Part shown: piece after piece, positions 1-10,729 of the stretch
How positions within the stretch are numbered: the stretch's first letter is position 1
How the letters are laid out: each line of letters opens with the position of its first letter
Made by a program: the position numbers and the translations under genes
NCBI GenBank assembly: GCA_951217055.1
Contig: OX578286.1
Location: 42,175,937-42,239,936 of the forward strand
Direction: 5' to 3'
Source of the DNA: Gerris lacustris
Taxonomy: Eukaryota > Arthropoda > Insecta > Hemiptera > Gerridae
Length of the DNA stretch: 64,000 bases
The notes under the pieces: model-generated
The model's input: only the letters and a program-made list of their open reading frames with translations
The model's database searches: none
Told to the model about the DNA's origin: nothing

Positions 1-17
1 AAAATAACATTGTGAAC

Positions 18-62
18 CTCCAGGGGATCGAACCAGTAACCCCTTCCTCTTGAAACACGTGG
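18..62 (-). repeat. tRNA-like 3' tail fragment
   Basis: Read on the minus strand, this stretch contains a B-box-like GGTTCGATCCCC. It resembles the tRNA-like tails at 1565 and 27360. There is no full cloverleaf, so it is a fragment of a tRNA-derived repeat and not a tRNA gene. Confidence 0.4.
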
Positions 63-489
63 AAATATTTAATATATTATATTTTTTACCTTTTGATGAG
101 TAGAAAAGCAGTTTAAAATAACAATCAACTTCTCGTGTACGTAAAAGTAGGTCATTGTCTTCCTACATACATTTAGTAAGTATCATTATTACAATTGATT
201 CACTGTATTTTACTACTACTATTACTATTAAACGAGTTGTTATAAAACATTTAAATTAATTAAATATGATAAAAAGTACATTTTTGAAAGTATTGTTTTC
301 GTTTTAAAGTCGGTCATCCCCCACTCCTAACTTATAATAACTTTTACTTTTATAGTACATATTTTCAGAGCTATATGATAGCCATTAATAACTGATAATA
401 TATGTATATTTAAAACATGTTATGTAATATTTATCTTTGAAAGTAGGTCAATCACTCCTCGCGCACGTTTAATAACTTGGAAAGTTATT
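63..489. other. AT-rich sequence without recognisable feature
   Basis: The stretch is AT-rich and has no credible ORF, TIR or RNA gene. It contains two diverged phrases on the pattern 'aagt(c/a)ggtca' near 299 and 440, which suggest old internal duplication. Confidence 0.5.
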
Positions 490-1663
490 TACTTTTTAGG
501 GTTTTGTAGATACTTCTCAAAACCCTTATGCCGAGGGTGATGTGTCCGTCCGTCCGTCGCTCTTTGCTTCATAGGGCCCGAACCGTTTAAGCGAAAGTAC
601 TGAAATTTAAAACACTGGTGCAACTTTTTGACCCAACCACAGGAAAAAGATACAGAAGTTCATAATTAGATTTACGCATGCGCAATTCGAAAAAAAATGT
701 GGTAAACTCAAAAATTTATATTTTTTTTAATTTTCGAGCTGGGTATCAAATGAAAGCTGCTGAAGAGTAGGACACAAATATATATATGATTTCTTAAATG
801 TTGCATTCCTTATTGGTTAAATAAATCAAAATATACCCAAAAAAAAAAATCCCCCCCCCCCCCCCCAACCACTATAGATCGGCTGGCGCTAATATTTTGA
901 AATAATTCATGCTAATATCTTATTGTGGGGCGATGAAAATTCCGGAAGTTCATCCCAAATTTTCAAAAATTGTTAATTTTGGGCGCAAAAAAGTTAAGTG
1001 CGCCCAAAATTTTATTTTTTTAAAATTTTGAGTTGGGTATTAAATGAAAACTGCTGAAGAGTAGGACACAAATATATATATGCTTTTTTAAAATTTTCAA
1101 TCCTTATAGGGGAAAAAAATCAAAATATACCCCAAAAAAATCCCCCCTCCCCCCAACCACTATAGATAGGCTGGTGCTAAAATTTCGAAATAATTCATAC
1201 TAATACCTTATAGTGGGGCGATGATATTTCCGGGAGTTCATTCCCAGGTTTTAAAAATTACCAATTTTGTGCGCGAAAATTTGGAGTGCGCCCAAAATTT
1301 TATTTTTTAAAAATTTTGAGTTGGGTATCAAATGAAAGGTGCTGAAGAGTAGGATACAAATTTATATTTGCTTTTTTAAATTTTTAATTCTTTATTGGAT
1401 TTATAAGTCAAAATATACCCCCAAAAAAATCCCCCCTCCAAATTTTATATAATGGCTGGTCTTAAAATTTTGAAATGATTCATGGTTACACCGTATGGTT
1501 GGGCGATGAAAATTTCCTAAAAAATGTAATTTATCTTTTCGTTATTACCTATAAGAAACATTCTGACCTCCCGGGGGATCGAACCCGGGACCCTTAGGAT
1601 CGAAGAAAAAAATCATAATTACTTAACGGGTATGCTTTATCATCTACAAAACCCTAAAAAGTA
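490..1663. mobile_element. TIR DNA element with ~290-bp internal tandem units
   Basis: The ends are perfect inverted repeats of about 22 bp (TACTTTTTAGGGTTTTGTAG at 490 and its complement ending at 1663). Inside are three tandem units whose shared motif (GAGYTGGGTATYAAATGAAA) starts at 736, 1030 and 1318, spacings of 294 and 288 bp. CCGTCCGTCCGTC near 545 and the AGGGTTT terminus recall non-coding elements common in insect genomes. There is no transposase ORF. It is related to the element at 34264-35831, which carries the same motif in reverse complement. Confidence 0.75.
1565..1598 (-). repeat. tRNA-like B-box tail inside the TIR element
   Basis: The minus strand reads GGGTTCGATCCCCCGGG, a strong B box with flanking complementarity. 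It lies about 70 bp inside the right end of the TIR element, so tRNA-derived sequence has been captured there. The rest of a tRNA is absent. Confidence 0.5.
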
Positions 1664-1764
1664 CTTGGACACAAGTACTTCTTTGTGATTTTTTATCTAC
1701 ATTAATGTTACTTTTAATAACTTTAAAGATTTACATTTTTACGTGAACAAGACTATTTAGATCT

Positions 1765-1930
1765 AAACATTGGTCAACTTGATGCGTAGGCTTCCGCGGG
1801 TAGACTCGTAATAAACAGCTTGGTTTTCCCGTGAAATCCACGTCACGAAGGGGAAGAAGTCCTTAGTTTCGCTTCCACTACTGGAAGCATCTTCAGGGGT
1901 GTGGTGCATCGTGATGTAAACATGTGTAAT
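1765..1930 (-). mobile_element. Penelope-like tail with hammerhead-like core
   Basis: On the minus strand, CTGAAGATGCTTCC is followed by a complementary GGAAGCGAAAC, giving a seven-pair hairpin between a CUGANGA-like and a GAAAC-like box. Penelope-like elements are known to carry hammerhead motifs in their terminal repeats. Here there is one extra base after CUGAAGA, and I could not verify stems I and III. The assignment is tentative. Confidence 0.3.
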
Positions 1931-2311
1931 GTGTTTTAAACATTGGTCATCTCCTTTCTCTCTGTTTTAATATCTTTTTACTGCTGTTTTTTTATTTATA
2001 GTTTTTTTCTATCAATCTCATTTTTAATAACTCCAAATGTTTACATTTTTAGGTCATGAACACCTTAGCGTGGCCCGCTCTTAGACGTCCGTTTTAGAGG
2101 CTTTTTCGGGGGCGTGTATCTTTTTTCCTATTCACTTTAAAAAAAAAAAAAAAAACTATTTTTTCCCTTTACGCAAGGCCTACAAAAAAGGTCCTTTGCG
2201 TCGGACCGCTGCGGTCGACCGTATTCGAGTTATGCGGAAAAAAACGGTTTTTCGGGGGAAAAGAAACAGTTTTTTTTACATTAATCTTACAATTAATTAC
2301 TAAAACTTACC

Positions 2312-2680
2312 ATATTTGCTTCCGAGCTTAGCGAAGGTAACGGAAGCTATGTGATCGATTTGAAGAACGTAAAAATTCCGTCTCCGTTTACAAAAATTCC
2401 AAGACAGAAATCTATTTCAGACATTTGGGAATATTACAGTCACTTAATTTTTGCAAACCAACGTATCTTAAAAACTACACGTCGGATTTGAATAAAATTT
2501 TTATGGTAGGTCATAGGTCATAATTAGCTCATTGTTGGTCTCATTTAAGGTTTAACCTTCTGCGCCCATTTCTTTCTCTTCCACATGCGCACAAACATAC
2601 ATTTATTAAATAATGTCCCGTAAGAGCATAAAATCAATGAAGTACGTGATTAAATGCGAGGAAGCTATGTGCCACACTAA
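2312..2680 (+). mobile_element. GCTTCCG-family non-coding element, copy 1
   Basis: It begins TTGCTTCCGAGCTTAGCG, with an adjacent complementary CGGAAGC that can form a hairpin. It ends with GGAAGCTATGTGCCACACTA. The same order of blocks (terminal hairpin, AAGACAGAAATC, ACACGTCGGATT-like block, AAACATACATTTATT, final GTGCCACAC) recurs at 43977-44575 and, reversed, at 36595-37044. No ORF is present. It is probably a non-autonomous DNA element. Confidence 0.6.
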
Positions 2681-2999
2681 TGTCTATTTTTCTTTGTATG
2701 TGTAAAATACACTAAATTTATATGTATAATGTTTATTTTTATTCTGCTTCCATTTATTAAAATCATTGCATCATAATATATATTATTTGTAGATTCGTTG
2801 TATCTTGGAATTCATTTTTACGCGAATATTAATAAATTATTATCAATGAAAAATGTTTTTTAATGATAAGCATATTTTTAAAGAAACAATTATTTTTGAG
2901 TTAGTGCTTTTTTAAAATCGCAATTTTAAAATGCGCTGTGAATTTAAATTATGAAATGAATTATATACGTAATAGGTGACTTTGTGTAATTCAACCTCC

Positions 3000-3115
3000 T
3001 TTTCCCATTATCATCCTTTTGCCTTCCCTTCTCCCATTATCATCCTTTTGCCTTCCCTTCTCCCCTCTACCTTCCCCCACTCCTTCTCTACCTTCCCCCA
3101 CTCCTTGTCTACTAA
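3000..3115. repeat. Short C/T-rich tandem repeats
   Basis: A unit reading 'cccattatcatccttttgcc' occurs twice, followed by two copies of 'ctctaccttcccccactcct'. The 87-residue open frame over it is only translation of these repeats. Confidence 0.7.
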
Positions 3116-3459
3116 TATTGATTATGACTGTAGACATTTTATTGCTGAATAACCTACGAGTTTTAAAAAGAACATTATTGAAAGTTAAAAGTAATTTTAA
3201 ATGTTATATTATTGAAAAAAATTGTGCCCAAAGTACAATTTATTTTTTACATTGTACATATAATGCAATATCATATACGTAGTATGTATATAAGAAGTAT
3301 ATATGTATATCATGCACTATAATACTATAATATACGTAGTATATTATGAAAAAGATATTGTGATGACGCATCAAAATCAATGTTCTTTTTTAAACCAAAT
3401 TTATTCAAAAATCAAATAAATTACTTTTAAAATACTGATGTTTATTAAAAATTAAGCCA

Positions 3460-3671
3460 TTTCTTTAGATTGTTACTCCCCTTATCAAGAAAAAAGAGGG
3501 GAGTAACAATCTAAATGTTCTTCTTAAGACTGTTACTTCCCTTATAAAAACATACGTGTTATATTCCTTTGTCCCAAAGTACATTGGACTAAACATCCCT
3601 TTGTCTTATTAGTAATTTAGTCTGTCATTTATACTATAAAAAAAACAGGGGAGTAACAATCTAAAGAAGTA
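3460..3671. mobile_element. Double-hairpin MITE, copy A
   Basis: The outer ends are TTCTTTAGATTGTTACTCCC and its complement. An extra inverted pair (TTACTCCCC / GGGGAGTAACAATC) near 3474-3515 forms a small hairpin beside a larger one ending near 3665. The same two-hairpin layout recurs at 13881, 27012 and 58401. It is non-coding. Confidence 0.75.
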
Positions 3672-3859
3672 CCAAAATTAACACCTATATGTGTGTTTTG
3701 TGAGCATGTGCATTTTGATGTACTATCTAAATTTCATTAAAATCGGTCAAGCAATTTTAAGGTATGTTAAAAAGTAAATCTATATTTAGAAAATCGATAT
3801 ATTATAATTTTATAAGTAAGAAACTGACACTGCATAAAAATTTTAATTAGGAATTTTAA

Positions 3860-4020
3860 CTTTTTTACTTTCTTATATAAAGAGAAAGTATTGTGATGGC
3901 TCGTCAATTCGATTTTGTGTGATTTACACGTTTTGAGGTCCTCTAACACTGAGCTAAGTAATTATGAATTCGTATATGAGAAAGTTTGTCTGAGTTGTCT
4001 CGGACCGATTTTTCTTTTAT
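3860..4020. mobile_element. ACTTTCT-terminal element, internally deleted copy
   Basis: It starts ACTTTCTTATATAAAGAGAA and ends with GAGAAAGTTTGTCTGAGTTG followed by a GACCGATTTTT tail. These are the ends of the roughly 590-610-bp elements at 22130 and 28545. The middle is missing between about 3945 and 3955. Confidence 0.65.
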
Positions 4021-4401
4021 TGTGTCTAAATATAGAACATAATTAATGTTGGATAAAATTAATTTAGTGATTTTTATTGGACTTAAAATGGCCTAATTAA
4101 AACGAATAATTGATTATTTTTTTCTCTTATAATCTGCTAATTAATGTTTCAAAGTTAAATGGTAGTTCAACTAATTATGATTTTTTTCTGTAAACATCTA
4201 CTGGAAATTAAACTGTGATGATAGTTCGGTACAATGCAACTAAAACAAAACATCATAGTTCGGTAAATTAAATTGAAAAACATAAATAATGACGTAATAT
4301 TTCATTTACTAGAAATCAAATCGAAAACATAAATAATGACGTAATATTTCATTTACTAGAAATCAAATCGAAAACATAAATAATGACGTAATATTTCATT
4401 T

Positions 4402-5155
4402 CAGGGTGTCCAGCAGCCTTGAATTCCTTGAACTCCTGGAATTATGCTTGAATTTTTAGGATGCTTGAAAAAACCTTGAAATGTGCTTGAATTTTGAAAA
4501 AATAACAGAAAAACTTAAAATATGCTTGAATTTTGAAAACATCGGGAATTTTAAAGACCCTAGGTTGTCTAGAAGTACCAATACATTTTGATTTTTATCA
4601 TCCGAACCACCCTAAACAACATTAGTTATTAGTTCGGATAATCGATGCGCTACTGTATATTGTATTTCACTTCTCTGGGGTACTACTGCTGTAATTAGGT
4701 TGAATTAATACTTTTAATATTATAATTGTAGGCTGGAGGGTTTATTTGGAATGAAAGTCCTTCATATTTATTTTTATTTCATCAGAGCCATGGGAACCTG
4801 AGCTTCTTCAGTGATCACTAACTGAAGAAGCTCAGGCTCCCATGGTGAAAGCTTTGATGAAATAAAAATATATTATGGTCGAAGGACTTTCTTTCCAAAT
4901 AAACCTTTAAGCCTACTATAATATTCTACAAGTCCAAAAAATAAAATCTCTTCTATTATAAAAGTAATTTATATTATTTTGCTTAACTCATACTGTTTTT
5001 CTCATATTTTTTTTCTATAATTCTAAGAAATTGTGAATAAATCACTATTTTAATAACTAATGTTATATAAACCCAGCCTTGAATTTTATAAAATTGAGCC
5101 TTGAAAACCTTTAAATATGCTTGAATTTTACATTTTAATATTGCTGGACACCCTG
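4402..5155. mobile_element. hAT-like non-autonomous transposon with 5-bp TSD
   Basis: The ends are CAGGGTGTCCAGCAGCCTTG and its imperfect complement ending GCTGGACACCCTG. The flanks repeat CATTT (4397-4401 and 5156-5160). The neighbouring 46-bp units show the uninterrupted site as TTTCATTTACTAG, which confirms the duplication. CAGGG termini fit hAT, and some hAT groups make 5-bp duplications. The interior repeats 'cttgaattttgaaaa'-type phrases. There is no transposase. Confidence 0.75.
4729..4915. mobile_element. Foldback element nested inside the hAT-like element
   Basis: An almost complete inverted repeat runs from TAGGCTGGAGGGTTTATTTG at 4729 to the complementary end at 4915. The centre (about 4798-4837) is a near-perfect hairpin around CTGAGCTTCTTCAGT. 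TATAAT-like sequence flanks both sides and may be a target duplication. It is non-coding. Confidence 0.7.
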
Positions 5156-5345
5156 CATTTACTAGAAATCAAATCGAAAACATAAATAATGACGTAATAT
5201 TTCATTAACTAGAAATCAAATTGTGATGATAGTTTGGCACAATGCAACTAAAACAAAACATCATAGTTGAGTAAATTAAATCGAAAACGTAACTAATGAC
5301 GTCATATTCAAATGAAACCACACTAATTGTAAATATTCAATAAAA

Positions 5346-5860
5346 TATGTGTTTTCTGTGTAATGTTTATCGATTAATTACCAACCTTGATAATATTATT
5401 GATTTGAATTAGTCAGTTTACTTGGAACAAATGTAAATTAATATTTAATTTACTTCATCAATAGTGTAATTAAGTTTATTTTTTAATGACACACAAATAT
5501 ATATAGCTTGTTATTAAACACATAATAATTAATTAATTTGTTTACTACGATAACGTTGAAATCAATTTGGACCATTTAGTTTAAAATATATGAAAAATAA
5601 AATTTTTTGCGTTCTATCCCAACTTTTAAATCGCATTTGTTTCGTACTCATTAGTGTGACGTAGAAGTCGTAATAACACAATTTTTAGACATTATTCTTT
5701 GCTTTAATTTTGTAAATCGGTTTTTTATTTCTAAGATGGTAGAATTTAAATTCTATTTTAAACACCCCCCTCCACCCCTTCCTCCCCACCCAAAAGAAAA
5801 ATTAAATTAAGTCAAAGAAGATGGAACTATCAGTATTTGGTGGGCAGATGATCAAAATGA
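5346..5860. other. AT-rich spacer
   Basis: I see no gene, TIR or clear tandem repeat here. There is a C-rich run near 5766-5795. Confidence 0.5.
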
Positions 5861-5864
5861 CTAG

Positions 5865-6100
5865 AATATTAGGGTTGCTTGTAAAAGCCCAGGTATACAG
5901 TGATGCAAGAGATGACGCAATGAACTCCAGTTTCTACCTCAGTCATTGGACAAAATATAATTCTTAATCCTTGACCCAATTCTAACCGTTCTTACTTCCT
6001 CAGAACAGGCTTTAACTTCTCTGAAGATGATTCCAATCATGTGCACGAAACGTTGGGATGTATTTTAGTAGGGTTGAAGTCACCAACGAAATATGTTATT
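5865..6100 (+). mobile_element. Penelope-like tail fragment with hammerhead-like motif
   Basis: CTGAAGATGATTCC followed by ACGAAACGTTGGGATG (6020-6060) is the phrase commonly found at the ends of Penelope-like and related retroelements. The upstream 150 bp is non-coding. The hairpin between the two boxes is weaker than in the copy at 1765-1930. No reverse transcriptase is visible. Confidence 0.3.
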
Positions 6101-6157
6101 ATTAACTCACTTATGTTTTGATGAAGTTGGTTGAAGAAGCTATTAAGTTAGTTATGG

Positions 6158-6560
6158 GGTTGAACTAGCCTATACGGGGCATCATGTATAGAAATGAAAT
6201 AAACTGTCACGTATAATTAAAGTCTTTTCTATTTATTGATAACAAAATGCACCAGTTATGGATTTTTCTTCATTTCATAAGTTTTCTCTTAATACAATTT
6301 CCATCTTCAGTCCTCTATTTTTAGACACAGCTGTAGCTGTATACAGGTCGATTTTGGGAATCTTGGGCGTATGTATCTGTTGTAGATTACCTGGGCTTCG
6401 ATGTAGCGTATCTGGTTTTTCAAGAGAGTATGGAATGAAAAAGAATACATATAATAATGCAATTTATATCAATATAAAGCAAACACTATAATTATGTATG
6501 CATTATATTTGTTAGTTTTTACATTTCTATACATGATGCCCCATATAGGTTAGTCCAACC
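6158..6560. mobile_element. TIR element with ~39-bp inverted repeats
   Basis: The sequence at 6158-6196 (core GGCATCATGTATAGAAATG) is complementary to 6522-6560 with few mismatches. The interior of about 325 bp has AATAAA near 6198 and a small open frame (6258-6491) with no recognisable domain. It is probably a non-autonomous transposon. Confidence 0.6.
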
Positions 6561-7105
6561 TCTTTGGGAACCAACTTGATTGATTGGATGACCTTATTAA
6601 CTCGCTTATTGGGATTCTTTGACGAAATCGGTCGAAGAACCTTCTAGTTGATTATGTTTCTTCGAGAATCAAAAATTGGTTGATCCCATGGTTCCATCCA
6701 CTTCTCACTTATGGGGACTTAACGAAGTTGATTGAAAAAACCAACAAGTTGGCTATGGTCCTTTGATAACCAACTTGGGTCGTCGGACGATCTTATTTTC
6801 TCACTTTGACGATGTTGATCATAGATTAACTCGGTACCTAGAACCTTATAAGTTGGTTAGGTTTCTTCGAGAATCAAATTGGTTGATCTAATGGTGTTAT
6901 TAACTCACTCCTCCCGTATGGGGTTCTTGAAACAAAGTTGATCAAAATTACTCTCAAGTTGGTTATGGTCCTTTGATAACTAACTTGGGTTATCGGATGA
7001 TCTAATTGTCCCACTTCGACGATGTTGATCAAAGAACCTATTAACTCGGAACCTAGAAGATCTTATGGTACGGGTTAATTACGTGTCTTCCCGGTGAAAA
7101 TCATC
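6561..7105. repeat. Degenerate tandem repeats
   Basis: Phrases such as 'tatggtcctttgataac', 'tttcttcgagaatcaaa' and 'gacgatgttgatca' recur two or three times at roughly 240-250 bp. This indicates an old, diverged tandem duplication. There is no coding signal. Confidence 0.6.
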
Positions 7106-7139
7106 ACCAGCTAACCTTCTCCATGAAAATACCGATCAT

Positions 7140-7265
7140 TAACTCACTAATCCAACATCCTTTGGAGATTGGAAGGATGTTGGATCAACATCAAACTTGA
7201 ATCCAACATCAAACTTGGTCGATTGGAAGACCATCAGCCACTGATGGTCTTCTCCAATTTTAGAT
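7140..7265. repeat. Overlapping short palindromes
   Basis: AATCCAACATCCTTTGGAG is followed by its near complement GGAAGGATGTTGGATC, then 'catcaaacttg' twice, and a second inverted pair around 'agaccatcagccactgatgg'. Their origin is unknown. Confidence 0.5.
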
Positions 7266-7764
7266 CATATAAAAGATCTTTTAGATTATTATAAAAACTC
7301 CTCTTGATGTTGGCACTTAGATATCTTGTTAAAAAAAATTGTATTCGTACTTAAAATGGTAACTTATTAACAATTTCATGCGGGTTAGTTTTGTTGTAAA
7401 AATTTTTATTTTGTGAATAGGTTGAGAGGGGAGTCTCTCTAGGTTGCAGACAGACAGATGTGTTTTAGGTTACGGTCCCTCCCTGTCTGGGATACCCTTG
7501 TACTGAAGCAAGCAGACAATAGGGCGGTGTTCCACCTTCCCTGTACCTTTTCAAACAGCCTTCTGAAAAGCCCTTAAAACTGAACCAGAGCACACAAAAA
7601 ATCCCTTCCAGACAGAAAGTTCTGGTATTTTTCTTAAACTAAAAAGACCCTTCCTTTACCTTACCTACCTCTTATACCTGGAATCAGTGCAATCACAAAA
7701 TAGCTCCTTATACACGATTTTTTTTTTTTTTTTTTTCGTTTTTGGTAAGTCTGAGACAGCTGCC

Positions 7765-7768
<4 letters not shown>
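7266..7768. other. Unique-looking sequence, no gene recognised
   Basis: The region 7417-7690 has higher GC than its surroundings, but frames are broken and no product is recognisable. A poly-T run follows at 7721-7737. Confidence 0.4.

Positions 7769-7847
<79 letters not shown>
7769..7847. repeat. (TA)n microsatellite
   Basis: About 40 TA units are followed by a few TATG units to about 7862. Open frames of alternating Tyr-Ile over this stretch are not genes. Confidence 0.95.
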
Positions 7848-7859
<12 letters not shown>

Positions 7860-8159
7860 GTATAGGAATAAACCAACCATATAACAAATTTATTGTAACA
7901 TTGAATTTTGGAGTAAATGAAGATGCATGTGGATTTGATGATAATGTTGTAATATTGCTGCAACTTTTTAAAAGAATACGCTTTAGGGGGACAGTAATGT
8001 TAAAAATTACATGGGAAGAATTTTGTTCGTCTATATAATTTGCGTAGGAAGAGAAGATAAAAGAGCCATTATTGGTAATCATCCTATTGAATTGTATCTT
8101 TTAAGAATATGATATTGTTGATCTTTTTTAAAGATTTTTGTTTCTATCATTGAAATAAA

Positions 8160-8205
8160 TAACATCTGTCAATTAGTGTGGCACGTAGCTTCCTCGCTTA
8201 ATATT
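8160..8205 (-). mobile_element. Terminal fragment of GCTTCCG-family element
   Basis: CAATTAGTGTGGCACGTAGC followed by TTCCTCGC matches the end block of the family (complement of 2655-2680 and 44540-44570). Only the end is present. Confidence 0.5.
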
Positions 8206-8480
8206 ACTTTGATGATTGGTAACACGAGAAGGAAAACAACTTATGATGATGGTACAGAAGGAAAATAACTCCTTGGAGGTGGCCTACAAACAGCCTTATA
8301 CACTACTGTCCTGCTTAAAAACATCTTGAAACTTCTGTAAGATTCTTTAGACGCAAGTTTATTCCCTAAATAGTATAGATATATATAGGTATGGGAAAGA
8401 AAAGAATAAGCAAGACAGTCCGAACACCTGGGACTGTGATATACAACTTATACCGTAACCGTAGCACGTTTAAACAGCTA

Positions 8481-8727
8481 AACCCCGACCAAGAACTGAT
8501 GGCGCTCGGCAAGAACCGTAAACTTAGCTTCGTTTAAAGTCGGAACTCCCGAGTATTGCCGAAGTCCATACAGTCTAGTGCTAGTATTTTTTATTTTTTA
8601 AATGACTCTTCATGACAATTAATCAAAATAGTGGTTTATTTGATTTAAAACCTGACTTTACATGACATAAACATAAAAACAACACTAGCGCACTCCTCAG
8701 TTGCCATATCACATCTTGGTCGGGATT
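8481..8727. mobile_element. Diverged GAGGTCGACC-family MITE, short copy
   Basis: The ends AACCCCGACCAAGA and TCTTGGTCGGGATT are flanked by TA on both sides (8479-8480 and 8728-8729). The interior 'cttcgtttaaagtcggaact' and 'actagcgcactcctca' match the copies at 41739 and 46148. This is the most diverged of the three. Confidence 0.7.
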
Positions 8728-8789
8728 TAGTTTATTATACAACGAAATTCTTTCTTTTATAAACTAAGTTGGTACTATAACTATCAATA

Positions 8790-9090
8790 AAACATGACAG
8801 GTTAGCTTAAATAATAATAATAAGCATATTATTACTAAATAAAGATCTACGAACCATAGATATTTATATAAAGATTTTTAAATCTTTAAATAGTCAAGAG
8901 AAGGTGTATTTATTTTATGATTGAATTATTCATTTGATTCATATTTATTATTTTACTATTTAACCTTCCACTTTTGCTGTCAGGTTAGCTTAAATATTAA
9001 TAGGCATGTTATTACGAAGATCAACATATCATAACAAATCAAACATAACTAAATAAAGATTTTTAAATCTTTATATTATTTTCATTCATT
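8790..9090. repeat. Diverged direct duplication
   Basis: 'caggttagcttaaat' followed by AT-rich sequence and 'ctaaataaagatttttaaat'-type blocks occurs at 8797-8885 and again at 8980-9075. It is non-coding. Confidence 0.55.
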
Positions 9091-9109
9091 AAATAACATG
9101 CTTATAAGT

Positions 9110-9680
9110 CAAATTAGACTTTTATTGTCGATTAATTCAGACAAAGCTGGAAATGGTTTTTATCCACTTTGGGCATCCCAAAATAATAGTAAATCCAAAA
9201 TAAGATAAATATAAGTTTGTGACAGTTTCTGAGGTGAAATTTTGGATTTGATTTTAGTTTTTGGCTTATAAAATCTGAAGGGTACGTCGGAAAGAATTAT
9301 TTATTCTTATCAAATTAAAGAACATTAAATTCTGTGTCGAATAACCTCTTAAAAAATTAAATTTAGTACAGCGATTTGGTCAGAATCGGCAGTCAAATAT
9401 TTTGAATGTAAAGTGTTATGCACAGTTTCTTACGTCAGTAACTCAAAAACAACAAAAATGTCAACTAATTAAAATTTTAGAGAATCAAATTCTGCTTTCG
9501 GAATACTCATTTACTTACTTATTTGAAAATTTAAAAAAAATTACTTATCCCTAAGCATATAAATACACGCAATAAACTAAAATTAGCCGTAGCACTTTCC
9601 CCTCTTGTTTATATTTTTTATTTCATTTTTCGAGTTAGTCATTTGCAAAGATCATCCATTTGCATAGTAAATATTAAATA
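9110..9680. other. AT-rich spacer
   Basis: I see no ORF, RNA gene or repeat that I can support. Confidence 0.4.
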
Positions 9681-9687
9681 CACATTA

Positions 9688-9886
9688 GGTTTGTTCCAAC
9701 CCTCTTATTTGTACCGTCCTTTGTATCGTCCCACATCAGATCGTTCGGGAATCGTTTAGGACAGGTTTTATACGCATGCGCTAACATTATACTGTAATAA
9801 AATCATGTCAGGTTGGAACGGCTTTTATCCATTGCGCATGCCCGTGACGATCCCACGGATGGTACAACGCTTGGTTGGAACAAACC
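9688..9886. mobile_element. Mariner-type MITE, 199 bp
   Basis: Perfect terminal inverted repeats GGTTTGTTCCAACC and GGTTGGAACAAACC are flanked by TA (9686-9687 and 9887-9888), as expected of Tc1/mariner insertion. The interior contains CGCATGCGC and GCGCATGC. It has no transposase. A broken relative begins at 42123. Confidence 0.85.
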
Positions 9887-10017
9887 TAATGTTTTTCATG
9901 TTAAAATCTTTTGACTTTGTTTATAAGTTGATCGGTACACTGCGCAAGTGCACAAGGAAGGAAGAGTTGGGGAAAACACTCAAGTGATGTCTCTACGGCT
10001 TCATGAATGTATTTTTT

Positions 10018-10345
10018 TGAAGTGCAACTTCTTAGGCGGCGCGGCGGTAGAGTGAATTTTTTCATATAGTGACATCGTGTAACGAAGTTTGCGATTCGAG
10101 ACTCGTCCAAGTTTCCACCATTTTTACAGATTAATTGTAATGAAATTTGTGAGACGGAAGTAATGAAACGGAAGTTGTGTTTCGAGACTCATCCTGGTGA
10201 AAGATTTATCTGTAAAATATCTTTCCCCCAGGCGAGATGTGAACCACCGACCATGTGGATAAGAAGCCGACGTGCTATCCATTGCTCCATTACATTGACG
10301 GATGGAGAAAACACAAAATTGGTATATAAGCGTAATATTAGATAG
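10018..10345 (-). mobile_element. tRNA-derived SINE, copy 1
   Basis: The minus strand has an A-box-like TAGCACGTCGG (complement near 10270) and a B-box-like GGTGGTTCACATC near 10240, spaced as in a tRNA. The surrounding sequence, including 'cgattcgagactcgtcc' at 10092 and 'ataagcgtaatatta' at 10325, matches 30323-30610. This shows a dispersed family. Confidence 0.65.
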
Positions 10346-10361
10346 GTTATAATTAAACTAG

Positions 10362-10530
10362 GTTCATGGCAACGGGCTTAATTGTATACTTAGAAAAAAA
10401 AGTAAAAACTAATTAAATAAGTTATTATATCTATTTAAAGACCAGCAAATCAAAACAAATATTTATTTTTATTGGAATAAATGTGGTTGCCTTAGCGTAG
10501 TTTTTGTTGGAATAAATGCGGTTGCCATAG
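10362..10530. mobile_element. GGCAACGGGCTTAA-family fragment
   Basis: 'catggcaacgggcttaatt' to 'ggaataaatgtggttgcc' is the reverse complement of 40005-40150. A further partial duplicate of the last block follows at 10508-10530. Only fragments of the family are present in the window. Confidence 0.55.
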
Positions 10531-10534
10531 CGAA

Positions 10535-10727
10535 GCAATATTTTTTTTTTCAATTAAATTTCCCATATGCATTTCTTAATCCTGAAATATGTAATAAATT
10601 CGTCAAAAAATGAAGGAGAGCAATGCATTCTAAAACTTAAGTTTCACTTCTAATGCGTGAGAGCCTCACACATATTTTTTATCTTTATAGCCTAAACGCA
10701 AAAAAAACTAAAACTATGGTCCTACCT
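10535..10727. repeat. Dispersed repeat linked to the SINE, copy 1
   Basis: 'tttcaattaaatt' to 'aacttaagtttcacttctaa' and a final 'cctac' match 31600-31790. In both places the block lies downstream of the SINE, with different insertions between. The two loci are therefore old duplicates. Confidence 0.6.
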
Positions 10728-10729
10728 CT

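Larger units (their letters stand above)
4200..5345. repeat. 46-bp tandem repeat array interrupted by a transposon
   Basis: Units reading 'aataatgacgtaatatttca' followed by 'tttactagaaatcaaatcga' repeat every 46 bp around 4270-4400 and resume at 5156. Flanking blocks ('gtgatgatagttcggtacaa') occur at both ends (about 4215 and 5221), so the segment is itself duplicated. The array is split by the element at 4402-5155. Confidence 0.75.

Noticed and set aside
7661..8082. Frames with long Tyr-Ile runs at 7.7, 24.6 and 56.5 kb
   Set aside because: They are translations of (TA)n microsatellites.
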